DNA of 64,000 nucleotides from Hirudo medicinalis (lineage: Eukaryota > Annelida > Clitellata > Hirudinida > Hirudinidae): positions 47,504-111,503 of the forward strand of contig MPNW01000108.1 of assembly GCA_011800805.1 (NCBI GenBank). The letters run 5' to 3'. The notes beneath the pieces are model-generated. The model was given only the letters and a program-made list of their open reading frames with translations, was not told the DNA's origin and did no database searches. This document shows, one piece after another, positions 1-11,083 of this stretch. How positions within the stretch are numbered: position 1 is the first letter of the stretch; every line of letters starts with the position of its first letter. The position numbers and the translations under genes were made by a program.

Positions 1-2246
1 ATAATTTATCACTCGAAAACAATTATAAAAAATTATATAGACTTGTCGGAAATGAAGTTTCGATAATTTCTTAGTATGCTCGTTAAGAGAGAAAAAAGCA
101 AAAGTTCTTTGTTTTAAAATTAATTTTAAATTAAAAAAAATATAACAATTAAAAATTAATTTCCCGATGTTCCTGGTCTCTTTGAAATTTTTCACTCCCG
201 GTCCCATGGGAGTCCCGCGGGAAAATATTCCCGGTTCGACCTCTAATCCTCAGCCAGTGGCCAGTGGCCAGTGGCGTAGCCATCTCACCACGGGTCTACA
301 GCAACTTTATGTAAGGTCCCCACTACATCAGTTACTTAAATAAATCAGTAAACGCACTGCAAACTTGTTTAATAAATACATTTGTTAGTTTAAAGATAAA
401 CGACAACATGCCTTTACAAAAAATAATTTGTTCAGAATTTCTTTCTGCGGTATCTCTTCTCTGGAAAGAGAAAAAAAATTTGGACAGCTCATCAACGTCC
501 ATTTGCTATTCTGAGAATGGTTAAACCGGATAGTCTATCTTATAACATCGTACTATTTTATCATTATTTATATAATTTATTTAACGCCTATTGTGCGCTA
601 CATAAATCCGTTTCATTATAGAAACAGACTGCCCGTGCTCATAATTATTCTTGGTCGGTCCCCGCAGCATAGCGTAGCCGCTAACACGGTAATTACACCG
701 CTGCCCTCAGAGACTGGGGTATAAGCAGGGTTACTTTTGCTCGCGGGTAGATTTCAGCAAAATTAAGTCCTTTAACCTTATGACATTTACTTAATAACTA
801 AATTACATTTACATCAAATGCCGGGAACGACAGTACACCCAGAGTTAACAGAATCCAGTCATTTTTGAGATGTGTGTGGTCCTTTGAAAAGAAAATTTTT
901 ACTCTTACGCTATAGAGCAGAACATGAAAATGCAGCGTAGTATGCAATTCAATCATTGTCTCTAATTAAAAAGCAATTTAAAGAGGTGGTATCACTACTA
1001 TGTTAAAAGATTTCAACAGAAAACTTTGAGCATGTTACAGACCACAAAAGCAGAAATTACCTAACCAAATTCACCAACAAGCTGAGGCTTCAACATTTCA
1101 ACAAATGTTCGCAGCACTCACGTGGCTAAAAGACTCACCAAATTTCTCAATTTCAAGCTTAACTACCATATTGAAGCATTTTGATGTAACAGCAGTGCAC
1201 ACTTAATATATATTTTTGATAGCTGGTTTGAACATGTGAGGACAAGTATAAAGTTGCTTCATAAAACACAGAATACTTAGCCATGATACAGTTTCAAAGT
1301 GAAACCCAAAATAGAAAACTGAAAATCACAAATTACCTAGTTTGTTTACACTTGTTTCATTAATGAATCAGATGAAATATAAACATGGCAGATTTTTATG
1401 GCATAAGATCATAATTTAATGCATAAAGAGTGCACAACCATAGATGCCAAAACAAGCACCAAAGCAAGAACCAAGGGAATGTCCTCTATTTCAATTCCAA
1501 TTACAATCCTTGACAGTGCATGTCTCATGTCGGAAAAACAACAAAATATTTTTAATTCAACGAACACCTTCAGTTTTGAAAATGCAGTGCTAAATAAATC
1601 TCCTAATTTGAAAACAAAAACAAATCATCATGTGTCATCCTTGATAAAACACAGGGAAAACATTGATTACAATATTGAAATTAATGCTGTCTCAGAAAAA
1701 TAGTACAAACCAGAAAGTGGCATTAACAGGAGGAAATGTTTTTACTTATGATAGCAGTGATAAATGACATCAAGTGAGACTACAGATGAAACCATGTGCT
1801 GATTCTTACAGATGGCCTATAGACTACGACATGTATTTACAATTTCCGAAAAAAATCGGCCCAACAACGGCCACTCGACTATATACAAATACAATTTGCA
1901 GATTCCAGATCGAATATAAAATACCAATATGATAACCATTAATGGAAGTCAAACATTGAAACATGCTAACGACTGACACGACACATGCCCTCTGCGAGTC
2001 AATCGCGCAAATGTAAATCACCACGAGTTCACGATGTGAATCCTGCTATGTTGTTGTCGTCGAGTTTTTTTGTGAACTTCGACTTTCACACAACTGGCTC
2101 GATTTATTTTTGGTGTTTTTGTAAAAACTTTTATCTGCAAAATAGTAAGTAATTAAATGAAATTAAAGGCAAGAAATTTTGAATGGACTTCAAAGTTATG
2201 AATATAACCTTGACTCTGTAATAATGTTTCTTTATAACCTGTAGTA
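1..2246. other. Intergenic, no gene recognised; transposon-like end and polyA signal
   Basis: No supported coding exon is visible. Bases 170-310 hold a GC-rich inverted pattern (CCCGGTCCCATGGGA, then CCCGCGGGA and CCCGGTTCGACCTCTA) followed by a short tandem repeat of CAGTGGC. This is the kind of sequence found at ends of hAT-type elements, but I cannot define both ends. On the minus strand an AATAAA lies at about 2103-2108, where it could serve the Ser-rich gene that ends near 2247, so the left part of this stretch may be its 3' UTR. A 94-codon plus-strand frame at 1419-1703 has no recognisable domain and I do not call it. Confidence 0.4.
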
Positions 2247-4502
2247 TTAAATGAAATGATCAGTAACATTAATAAACAACTTCAAATGATTTATAAGTGA
2301 ATATATTTTTGCTTGGTAACCAATGAAATAATAAAATAAAATCTGTTTGTAAAAAAAATGCCGAATTAAGCAATGAATTATTGTTAGAAGAATCTGCCTA
2401 CTTTCATAGAGAAACTTTTGAGCAGCCCTAAGGTTAAAAGTGCTTTTGTGAGTCATGACTCCAAGCAAAGGTGGAAGGAAGCAATTATCTAGTTCATCCA
2501 TTCGACAGCCAGTGGAGAGCTTGCCAGAACAAGCAATTCTGGAGATGTCACCCTTTTTTGAGGTATGATAGCCATCCACAAAGTTGCCCTTCACGAAACC
2601 ATTTCTGACTGGCATGTTGAGGCTGTCGTGGAGCTTTTGTTCACAGGATGAAGGCAAAATAGCGTTGCTGGATGTGCAGGTTACGGCAGAATTGAACAAA
2701 CTTTGCTGAGAAATTGATGGGGAACTTTTATTTTTCCAAATTAATTTTGAACTTGAATTTTGAACACTGAAATCTGTGTTTCCATATGAACTATTTTCAT
2801 ATCTGCAGAAGGAAGGAGATGAACTCCCACGAATAGGTGGTGACACAGAGTAACCAGGAACACTGGCAAATATGGTCGAAGTGCTTATATTTATGTTAGC
2901 ATTCACATCCACAAATGTGCTTGACAAAGAAGACCAGTTGAAAGACACAGCTGAGGACAAGCAAGCCGTAGTAACAAAACTCGTTTTCAAACTCAGATTA
3001 ACATCAGGACAAACATTTATTACATTCTCAGGTTTCTTGAACAATGAAGACCCACTGCAACTTTGGTCAGGGTTTTTGGTCCCTGAAGATGTGCACTTTT
3101 CTAACAAGTCTTCAAGGCCAAAGCCAAAAGATATACCAAGAGAATTCTGAGAAGACAAATCTTCAACAGGACAGTTAACAAACTCAACAGGTGCTCTGAC
3201 TGGCTTCTGACTCAAGTTGAAATGATGCTTCTCAAACCTCTTTATGTCTCTTAGATGACTGGTTACATTGTCACACCGGGAAGAAACAACACTGGAAGTT
3301 ATGTAAGTGACGACTTCACATGGATTTGCTTTGTTGCATCCATGGAAAGCTGATGTGCCAGCTGAAGAAACATTGGAGGACTCCATAAGTTGGTTTTCAT
3401 TGCCAGAACTCTCAAGAACAGCTCTTGAAACTGAAAGGTCTCCGAACATAAAATTTGAGGATTTTGCCGAAGCAGGTGAAGCCTCCGCTTTTTCGAATTC
3501 GGTGAAATTGCAGGTGCTCACTGTGAAAGAGTTAGATTCATTTTGACTAGTGATATTAGGAGGGTAACCAAGTAGAATGGCTGAAACATCATTTTTTTCC
3601 TCAATCATTTCATATTGGTGATTTGAGGGCAGGCACAGTTCATAATCTTCATCAAAGCTGGAGAGCACATCAAGCTTCGCTCCTTTTGAGTCATCTGCAG
3701 ATACCGACTTATGCATGAAACTCGATGCGTAAGAAATGTCATAACCAGCATGAGTGAGTCTAACATCATCATGATTGTCTACTTTATTGGAAGAAAGAGA
3801 TGAACTTATGCTAGAGAGACTGCTTTGCAGGGATGACTGACAACTTTCAAATGATTCTTGGGGAACATTTGGCAGCAGGCATTCATCAGCATTTTGATCT
3901 GTCCAAACCACATCTCCTGACTCATTGCCAGATGAGGAGAATCCATTCAGGTTTCCATTTAAAAGTTTCGAATTTCTTTGATTGCCTTTCTCAGTCTCAC
4001 TCAGAAAGTAAGACCCCTTTGGAACAAATATCTTACTCTTGAAATCACTCAATTCACAGTGCACCATTTCTGAATTTTCGTAGGAGCCATTTGCAAAAAT
4101 GTCTGGAGAAAAATTATTTACAACATTAGTGTCAACATCATTTACTGAGAAGACATCATCTTCCAAATTCTGCACAGTTTGATCGCACTTTGAATTTTCA
4201 GAAAAGCCCTGAACAATTTCACCCTTCATAGAATCTTTGACGCAACTCAGAGAATGATTATTATTGGAATTACAACTCAGAGAAGAATTTTGCACAGATT
4301 CTTTTGAATATTTCTTCCGGATTTTCTTATTTTTTGATTCTGACATTTGGACATGTGAAGCATTGGAAGGATAGCAGGAATTAGATGCAGGATATTTAGG
4401 ATCATTTATGTAGTTTAGGAGTTCATCAACAGGAAGACTACCCTTGTACTCAGCACATTCCTCAGCTCGCTTCACCCTCTTGCAAGCTGAAACTCGTTTC
4501 AT
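2247..4502 (-). CDS. Unrecognised Ser-rich, probably disordered protein (single long exon)
   Basis: I do not recognise this protein. A continuous 751-codon frame in an AT-rich genome is far longer than chance, so it is very likely coding. The first 25 residues are basic (KRVSACKRVKRAEE). They are followed by a short hydrophobic/acidic segment (PVDELLNYIN) and a Lys-rich patch (NKKIRKKYSKE, about residues 57-67). Residues 80-680 are low-complexity Ser/Asn/Asp-rich with repeated SSS runs, typical of disordered regulatory or scaffold proteins. The last 60 codons become AT-rich and hydrophobic, so the true end may be a splice donor near 2398 rather than the stop at 2247. An in-frame TAG lies 12 bases before the ATG, so either this is the start or the exon begins at the adjacent acceptor (GTAG/ACACGAAAG) and continues from upstream exons. 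Confidence 0.6.
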   Translation of the reverse strand: MKRVSACKRVKRAEECAEYKGSLPVDELLNYINDPKYPASNSCYPSNASHVQMSESKNKKIRKKYSKESVQNSSLSCNSNNNHSLSCVKDSMKGEIVQGFSENSKCDQTVQNLEDDVFSVNDVDTNVVNNFSPDIFANGSYENSEMVHCELSDFKSKIFVPKGSYFLSETEKGNQRNSKLLNGNLNGFSSSGNESGDVVWTDQNADECLLPNVPQESFESCQSSLQSSLSSISSSLSSNKVDNHDDVRLTHAGYDISYASSFMHKSVSADDSKGAKLDVLSSFDEDYELCLPSNHQYEMIEEKNDVSAILLGYPPNITSQNESNSFTVSTCNFTEFEKAEASPASAKSSNFMFGDLSVSRAVLESSGNENQLMESSNVSSAGTSAFHGCNKANPCEVVTYITSSVVSSRCDNVTSHLRDIKRFEKHHFNLSQKPVRAPVEFVNCPVEDLSSQNSLGISFGFGLEDLLEKCTSSGTKNPDQSCSGSSLFKKPENVINVCPDVNLSLKTSFVTTACLSSAVSFNWSSLSSTFVDVNANINISTSTIFASVPGYSVSPPIRGSSSPSFCRYENSSYGNTDFSVQNSSSKLIWKNKSSPSISQQSLFNSAVTCTSSNAILPSSCEQKLHDSLNMPVRNGFVKGNFVDGYHTSKKGDISRIACSGKLSTGCRMDELDNCFLPPLLGVMTHKSTFNLRAAQKFLYESRQILLTIIHCLIRHFFYKQILFYYFIGYQAKIYSLINHLKLFINVTDHFI

Positions 4503-4937
4503 CTTCTTTCGTGTCTACCTGCAGTCGCCGTCGTTCTCTGTTCATTCTCTTGAACAGTCTGTTTAAACCAATGAATACCTATTTTGACAGATTAAGGGGA
4601 GTCAGCTCAGAAGAGATGATGGACAGGGTCTGGAGTCACCAAGTCCTACAAAAAAAAACAAGTTTTGGAGCTAAACATTTTAAGTATTTCAAGTGTTACA
4701 TGTACAACGTAATTAATCTCCAGACAATGTCATTTGATCTCAAGTCATGGAACCTTAGCAACCTTTTGATATTATAAACACCAAACATTTCTTTTCATGA
4801 TTGTCAAGATGCAACACCAATTAGATTTTTGAAATCTTTGACACATTGAAAACAAAATGCTGATATGCACATTTTATATATGCATCACAAGCTAGAAGCT
4901 CATCAAGAACATGTGTCAGATGCTTCAACAAGCATTG

Positions 4938-5123
4938 CTATTTATCTGTCAGCCATTTTATAGCCGTGATAATTTGTGTAACTGAACGACACAGCAGTTC
5001 AATGGGACACTCCTTGTGATGCACAGCTGCTGAAACCGGCATGAGAGGCTGACATGCTATTCCATAGGTACAACACTTAATTACTGTACAAAGTCCACAT
5101 GCACCACAAGGCAAATGCAGGCT
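4938..5123 (-). CDS. Possible Cys-rich exon of an unidentified gene
   Basis: A minus-strand frame begins just after a good splice acceptor (TTTCAG/AGCCTG) and runs 61 codons to a TAG. It contains eight cysteines in the pattern CxxCxxC, then CC, C, C and C, which is unusual for random AT-rich DNA. It lies about 440 bases upstream of the Ser-rich frame at 2247-4502 on the same strand. If it were spliced from an internal donor (CCG/GTTTCAG) it would join the start of that frame in phase 0. That linkage is inference, and no family is recognised. Confidence 0.25.
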   Translation of the reverse strand, partial: SLHLPCGACGLCTVIKCCTYGIACQPLMPVSAAVHHKECPIELLCRSVTQIITAIKWLTDK

Positions 5124-6240
5124 CTGAAACCAATAAATTTGTAAAAATCAGAAAAAATAATTTGTTCTAATAAACTGCAACTAAATGTAGAATGGTAGGA
5201 GTAAAGTCTTTACTAAAAGACTCTGATAATGCAAAGATAATGTAGTTATTGAAAACAGAAAAATCATAATACGAGTGACCAACAATCCTGCCAAACCAAG
5301 CAAATATTACTAGAGGAACTTGAATGGTTTGGTAAATGATAACATTTATGCAGTAGGATAATATATTCACATATTGATCAAAGGCCAGCCAATAGCAGAA
5401 TGGTATACATTCTCCTAATAATCAATGAACTATGAGCACTTTAAGATGCTTTAAGATGACTTATGTGACAAACATGCTCCAGGAATCTGAATCAATACAT
5501 ATATAATCAACAAGTAGACTTCAACTCTTGAGTTTAAGAAAAAATATATCAATCAAGCCCTGTAACTTAAATAACTAAAAATTGTCAAGAAAATATGTGA
5601 AAGTTTAATCATTGCATTCTAAAATGCTCAGGATCCATCTACTCTCTAAATACTTTGGACATGCACACATGTAACAGACATGTATTAATCAACACACTTA
5701 ATAAAAGCAAATCAATAAAGGTTCAACGGCTTTAAAAATAGATTTAACTATTTAAATTTCAAAACTTATGTCCTGCTTAAGCAATTTCGCATTGATGACA
5801 TGTCCAAAATGTTCAAGCGATTTTAACTGTTATGTTTTCATAATTTTCAAAATTCATGTAATAATTAATGCGGTAAACCCAAAAATGTGCTTTATGTATA
5901 TAACATTGTCTAACAAAATGCGTCTAACAACATTTGATGGTTGCATTAACAGTAAACACATATATGATGGCGGTCTACAAATTTAATAAGCAATATGTTC
6001 CATTCGCTTAAAGTCACTCGAGTTTCGAAGCAACTTACTAAATAAATAAAACATATCTCACTTTTGGCAATCAAATGTATTCAGAAAAATCACTCCGACA
6101 ACCACCAGCGAGAATAATTTAGAGGAAAATATAATGCCCACGTTAGAATATGTGTCAAAACAAGCGCACCATTGTATATTATTTAATAGTGTGCGAAACT
6201 TATTGTTAAATATATCTTTAACGTTAACTCATAACAATTT
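5124..6240. other. Intergenic or intronic AT-rich DNA, nothing recognised
   Basis: No open frame with recognisable protein features, RNA gene or clear repeat is visible on either strand between the Cys-rich frame and the LINE fragment at 6.25 kb. Confidence 0.4.
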
Positions 6241-6600
6241 TTATATATTTTTTATTTTATTTATTTCATAAGTGAGCAGAGGACAAATGCCTCGTACCTG
6301 CTCACAAGCAAACAAACAAGAAAGAATTTGTCAGAGAGGTATGACTCTAACATATCATTTGTACAATAGGAAGGGAGTAGGGTCGAAATCGTTGATGAGG
6401 CAGATGAATCCATTGTAGGTTGTGGATGAAACGACTTTATTGGGGAGAGAGTTCCAAATCTTATGCGATTATTGAAAACGTATTTAGTCTTACCTTTTGA
6501 GCAAAAGTCTGGCCTAAGGTTAAACTGATATTAACCTCTAGTAGATAAATAAGTAGCGAAATGAATATGGTAATCTTATGAAGTCTGGCAGACTCATTAA
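6240..6600 (-). mobile_element. LINE 3' end fragment (reverse-transcriptase C-terminus)
   Basis: Read on the minus strand, the translation in shifting frames carries the C-terminal signature of CR1/L2/Jockey-type LINE polymerases: a Phe/Asn/Arg segment followed by an 'IWNSLP-(N/D)-K-V-V'-like stretch (around 6,430-6,490). It then runs into an A/T-rich tail ending near 6,240. Stops and frame changes show it is a dead 5'-truncated copy. The second LINE remnant at 53.1-53.8 kb shows the same kind of ending (VRIVRPWNALPDE). Confidence 0.55.
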
Positions 6601-6887
6601 AATTAAAATATAAATTGTGTATCAACCACGAGGAAGTGAAAAAAAAGGAGAAAATAATCCAGACTTGGCTAGTGTTCTTTCTCAGGCTTAGGTGCATATG
6701 TTGGAAGCATTCCAAAAATATCTATTTGAGTTCAGAAAAATGTCTTTTAATGTACAATCAAATTATAGGATTGCGTAATTTGTGTCTAAGTAAAGAGAGT
6801 GATGCAATATCGAGGTGCATGGCCGACTGAAAACTCGAAGTGAAGAGCATGGCATGACCAAATTCTGGCATGTGTATTTTTAACACA

Positions 6888-8138
6888 TAAGGGCTGTCCA
6901 CAAATGAAGTCACGCTATTTTGGCTTATTTTTTTTAATCCCACCCTCCCTTTTGTCATATTTCGTCATAAAAAAACTATACCCCCACTCAAAAATAAAGA
7001 CATAATAATAAATATTATTTTTCAAAGAGTGCACAAGAAAATTAAAATTAATTTCTCTAATAATATGAATAAAGATGTAATTAAAATTGATAAATAAAAA
7101 TAAAATGTTTAGTGAGTTAGTAAAGTAACATAAAGTGTTATTGTTCCTGATTCTCCCATAGCGACGAGAAATGTTCATTCAATGAATAAACGGGCAACGC
7201 TTGCTTTTTTTTTTTTATCTCTGGTAGTACTTTTGTTTCATTTAGTTCTAAATAATCCTCATCAATCCACTTTGCATGTTCTCCATTTTCTTCATTCTCT
7301 ATTATTGCCTTAATTTCTCTTTGCCGACGAACTGCAATTCTCACTGGCCTGATACGGTTGGACAAAGAAATTGCTTCCTGCTTGTGTCACTACATGGTTG
7401 CGCAACATCACTAAAGAAGCAAATACAAATGACATTTGACATTTCTTGCAAATCCTGTCACTGGATATGAATTGCATTGAAGGACAATACAAGTTGTAGG
7501 AATAAAACGATAAGGGTTTGATGCCCGAGGAAGGAGATCATCCAATTTCATACATTGGGCAGCGAATAATCGATCCATCTGGTGATCGCTCTGAAATCTT
7601 AAGTCCTTCATTTGGATGATTGGTGAAAGTGGAAGAAGAAATCTAGCCGTACTTTAAAATATGAACTTGGTTTCATACAACATGTGTTGTCAGTACATTT
7701 TACAATCTGTGTTAAATATGCACATGAACATCATACCATATCTGATCTCTCGACAGAGGATTTGTTCTAGGAGCTCAGATTTTGTTGGCTTATACATTCA
7801 GCAAATGTTGGAAAATTATCAATGATCATCTATGACCAAATTTCAACAAGTGTTATTGCTGCAAACTTTACTTTTTCAAATTTTTATCAATGGTCAATAT
7901 AAATGAGACCCCTCTCACTTAAATGTGGTGATAAAATCAACCCAGTGAGTTGCTTGCTGAGTGGGGCCATCTTTCTTTCGACTCTATTGAAGGCACTTCT
8001 TCCTGGCATCTAGTGATATCAAATTTTTCTTCTGATTTTTCTTCTTTTATTTTTAACAAAAATATTCAATTGATGTGACTTCATATTTTTTTTGTAGATT
8101 CCCTTAAGTGCGTGACGTCATTTATGGATGGACCCTAA
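6888..8138. mobile_element. 1.25 kb DNA transposon with terminal inverted repeats
   Basis: The left end (TAAGGGCTGTCCACAAATGA at 6888, continuing AGTCACGC) and the reverse complement of the right end (TTAGGGTCCATCCATAAATG, continuing ACGTCACGC, ending at 8138) are about 28-base imperfect terminal inverted repeats. Within them TCCAnAAATGAnGTCACGC matches except at the two n positions. A 6-base direct repeat AACACA flanks both ends exactly (6882-6887 and 8139-8144), consistent with a target-site duplication. The interior holds a decayed minus-strand gene at 7,138-7,690. I cannot name the superfamily with confidence. TIRs of this CATAAATnACGTCACGC type occur on many invertebrate DNA transposons. 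Confidence 0.75.
7138..7690 (-). pseudogene. Decayed transposon-encoded gene
   Basis: Coding sequence is spread over three minus-strand frames that overlap end to end, as expected after several indels. One frame (about 7,310-7,490) has a C2H-type zinc-binding pattern (ICKKCQMSF, then RNHVV). The next frame (7,138-7,365) is charged and ends in LPVYSLNEHFSSLWENQEQ and a stop. It lies inside the terminal inverted repeats at 6888 and 8138, so it is best explained as the element's own gene, now broken. I do not identify a DDE catalytic triad in what remains. Confidence 0.45.
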
Positions 8139-8790
8139 AACACAATTTTGTTTTAAATAGTAAAATGTTGCTAGAGTTTATCCGGAACGTAATTTTTTTT
8201 TGGGTGGGGGAGCAATGCACTTATTACATTTATCTTGCAACATAGGTACATAGCGTCATGTCGATATGGCTCTTAAAAGAATTTTAATCCGGGTTGGCTC
8301 CCTATTTGCTTTTTTTCCAACTTCTTTCCAAAAGCCGCATTTCAGCATTGCCCAAGTTTGCCCCACACTCAAACAGTTATCACTTGATTCCCATCAATTC
8401 TGACTGCAGACGAATCTAAAACCTCAGTTTCCAAACCCCTTGTGTGTCTCTTTCTGCATCGCCCACAGGTATAGTCAAAATTGTTTAGAGCCTTCCTGGG
8501 TCTTTAAAGTATTAAAATCAGTTATGCAAAGTTTGTAATTTATGCATAGAGGCAATATTTATTGTATTACTGCAACACCTGGTCATCTTCAGTGATAAAG
8601 ACTTACGAACAAAACTTGCTAGTAAGGCATAAAAAGTATAGAAATATTTTCGTTATTATAACCGCATTTTCTCATTAATTTAACAAAAACAATTATACAA
8701 AATACTCTCGATATCAATCAAATATGAACTTATATTGCCATATTTTGTACGACTTGATTTTTAAAAAGTTTTTCGTAAAAAATAAAGATA
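8139..8790. other. Intergenic, nothing recognised
   Basis: AT-rich spacer between the 1.25 kb transposon and the hAT MITE. No coding frame or structured repeat is recognised. Confidence 0.4.
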
Positions 8791-8798
8791 GTTTAGGG

Positions 8799-8926
8799 CA
8801 GGGACGTCATTTCAGCTTTTTCCAGGAGGGAAATCCTCGCACAACTTGAGGAGATGACCTTTTTTTTGCTTATAGCCAAAAGTCAGAGGGACCAAAAGAA
8901 TTCAGAGGATTCAAATGACGTCCCTG
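8799..8926. mobile_element. 128-bp hAT-type MITE
   Basis: The element starts CAGGGACGTCATTT (8799-8812) and ends with its exact reverse complement AAATGACGTCCCTG (8913-8926), a perfect 14-base terminal inverted repeat beginning with the CAG(G/T)G typical of hAT elements. It is flanked by a perfect 8-base direct repeat GTTTAGGG (8791-8798 and 8927-8934), the target duplication length characteristic of hAT transposases. There is no internal coding capacity, so it is non-autonomous. Intact ends and an intact duplication suggest a recent insertion. Confidence 0.9.
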
Positions 8927-9181
8927 GTTTAGGGGCTCGAAATTTCTGTCAGCGGCCCTTGCTGTGACAAAAAAAACCTCAAAAAAACGAATTAATTAAA
9001 TGTTCATTTATTTAATATTTTAATGGGAATTTTTTTTATTAGAATATTTAAACAATCTCAGCTGAGATTCGTCATCTTGAGAATGAAGCAAAATTCGAAA
9101 TGTGTTACGAACCAATAAGGTTTCCTTGCAAAAGAATTTTTCCTATAAAACGATGTTGCGATAAAATCGTCCATTAACCAC

Positions 9182-9251
9182 CCATTAATTAATTAATTAA
9201 TTAATTAACCTCATTAATCGTCCATTCGTTAATAAAACACACACACACACT
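9182..9251. repeat. Microsatellites (TTAA)n and (AC)n
   Basis: About six tandem ATTA/TTAA units at 9182-9208, followed after 30 bases by a short CA/AC run with one interruption. Simple sequence with no wider role visible. Confidence 0.8.
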
Positions 9252-10490
9252 CACACAGCTGCGGTGGTTTATACCACTTGATTGGCTGATGGTACTTTAT
9301 GAAAATGAATGGTGAGTCAGAACTAAATTTTTAATTTATGAAATGGCGATTAAATAATGATTGATTTGTCTGCAAATAAAAATATTACGAAATGTTAAAA
9401 TTGTTTGATGCAACTGTAATTACCTTTCAAATGTCATTAATTTTGTTATTATTTTTTTTAAAGAATTATATCTTTCAATAGACAAAATCTCATAAGTAAT
9501 TGCAGGACAAAATGCAGGAGAGAAGCGAAAGGAAGGCCCAGGCATAAGTTTGATTTTAAAATGTTTTCGTTTCAGTTATTTGTTGAACAATTCTCTACAA
9601 TTGATTTTTAATGTTAATTTTGCTGTCATGGTTGGTATTGAAGTTGTTAACAAGGATGGTCATTGGTTGAAGTTTCATTTAACAATATATTTAAGTTTAC
9701 AAGTTCCTTGCAGGCAGAGACCTGAACTTGGATTCCTGGTTGAAGATGGGGCGCTCCTCGGGCCAACCCTAATTAAGTTATTTAAGGAAGTTTTTGTGTT
9801 TTAGTTTTATTTGGTGTTGACGTTCCTGCTAAAAATGAAAATCACTCATCCACGTCCACCGCAATCAATCATTCACCACGCCCCTTCCCTCAGGACTTCT
9901 GACCAAAGTCGAGCAGATGATGAAAGGACTTAAATTCGTACCCGTGATAAGTTCCCTAGGATAAACCGTCAATGCGTTTGTTTGATTTGCAGACTTCGCA
10001 AATTAGTATGAACATGATTTTTTTTGTCCACAGTTAAGTCACAACCAGGTCGAAACATTGGAAAAGTTATCAAGGAACTAACATCACAATACAATTTGCT
10101 TATTAAGGAAGAGAGCTACAAAAGTTGTGAAAACGTGACATTTTGAATGCTAGAAGATAAAAGCGAGAAGATAACAGGAGAAAGCTACATTTGAAGCAAA
10201 ACAATATAAAATTGATTCCTGGTTACTTTAAAGATGCACAAGAATCAGATAAACCTGCAGCCAAATGGGCGTTTAAAATTCCCAAATCATTGACGAGGGA
10301 ACCCCATTCGTCACCGACACCATTAAATGTATTAAAATTTGTACAAGTACTAAGTCATATGTATAACAAGTATTAAGTTATTTTGATCACCAAGTTATCA
10401 TTGGCAATACAAACAAACAAAGAAACAAACGAATTAAGCATTCTCCTCAACCAGATTCAAAAAGTTTATGTGAGAATGTCAAAATTATAA
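9252..10490. other. Intergenic, no gene supported
   Basis: Two plus-strand frames (9550-9804 and 10191-10376) have no recognisable domain, atypical composition and no convincing splice context, so I do not call them. No RNA gene or transposon end is recognised. Confidence 0.4.
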
Positions 10491-10498
10491 AAAAATAT

Positions 10499-11083
10499 TT
10501 TATTCTTGTCATGACTACAAGGCACTAACAAAATTCACTGCAAACATATTCACGCTCGTTACTAAAGGCTGTGCAACCAATTTTAAAATCAGCAGAAATT
10601 GCAAATCTTAAAGTACTTATTCTCAAATTGGTTCTCTGCACTGTTCAGAACTTTAAGAAAGCAAAGATTGTTAAAGAATAATAGCAGACTAAACAGACAA
10701 GAAATATTCTAAGAATAATAATTAGAATTAAACCAGACATGTAAATAAATATCATTGGACAAACTTAAACAAAATAGAATAAAATTATAAATAGAAAAGT
10801 TAATAACTAGTAATTTGTCAAATTAAAATCACATACAAATCATTTGCAAGAATTAAACAAATTAAAAGGTAAGAAATGAAATATAAGAATAATAATAATA
10901 AACTCGTAATGAAATAAATAGTTAGTAATAAATACGTAAATAAAGGGAAAAAAATCTTAATTACCAAAGAAGGTAATTTAAGAAAGTAAAAACGAGGCAA
11001 CAAGTACACGTATCGTAATTGGTTCAAAGTGCACACCATTGGCTGTCAGGAGAAATGCTCCTTTTAGTTGATTGTTCTTCAGG
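10499..11083 (-). other. Probable 3' UTR of the spectraplakin gene
   Basis: Sequence after the proposed stop codon at 11084-11086. The first clear AATAAA on the minus strand is at 10,499-10,504, about 580 bases downstream, and is a candidate polyadenylation signal. If the last exon is read in the alternative frame (microexon at 11244-11268 skipped), coding continues through about 10,983 before the stop. Confidence 0.4.

Noticed and set aside
1419..1703. 94-codon plus-strand gene
   Set aside because: Unrecognised, composition like non-coding flank, and probably opposite the 3' UTR of the Ser-rich gene.
9550..10376. Two small plus-strand genes
   Set aside because: No recognisable domain, no splice signals of note and ordinary chance length for this composition.
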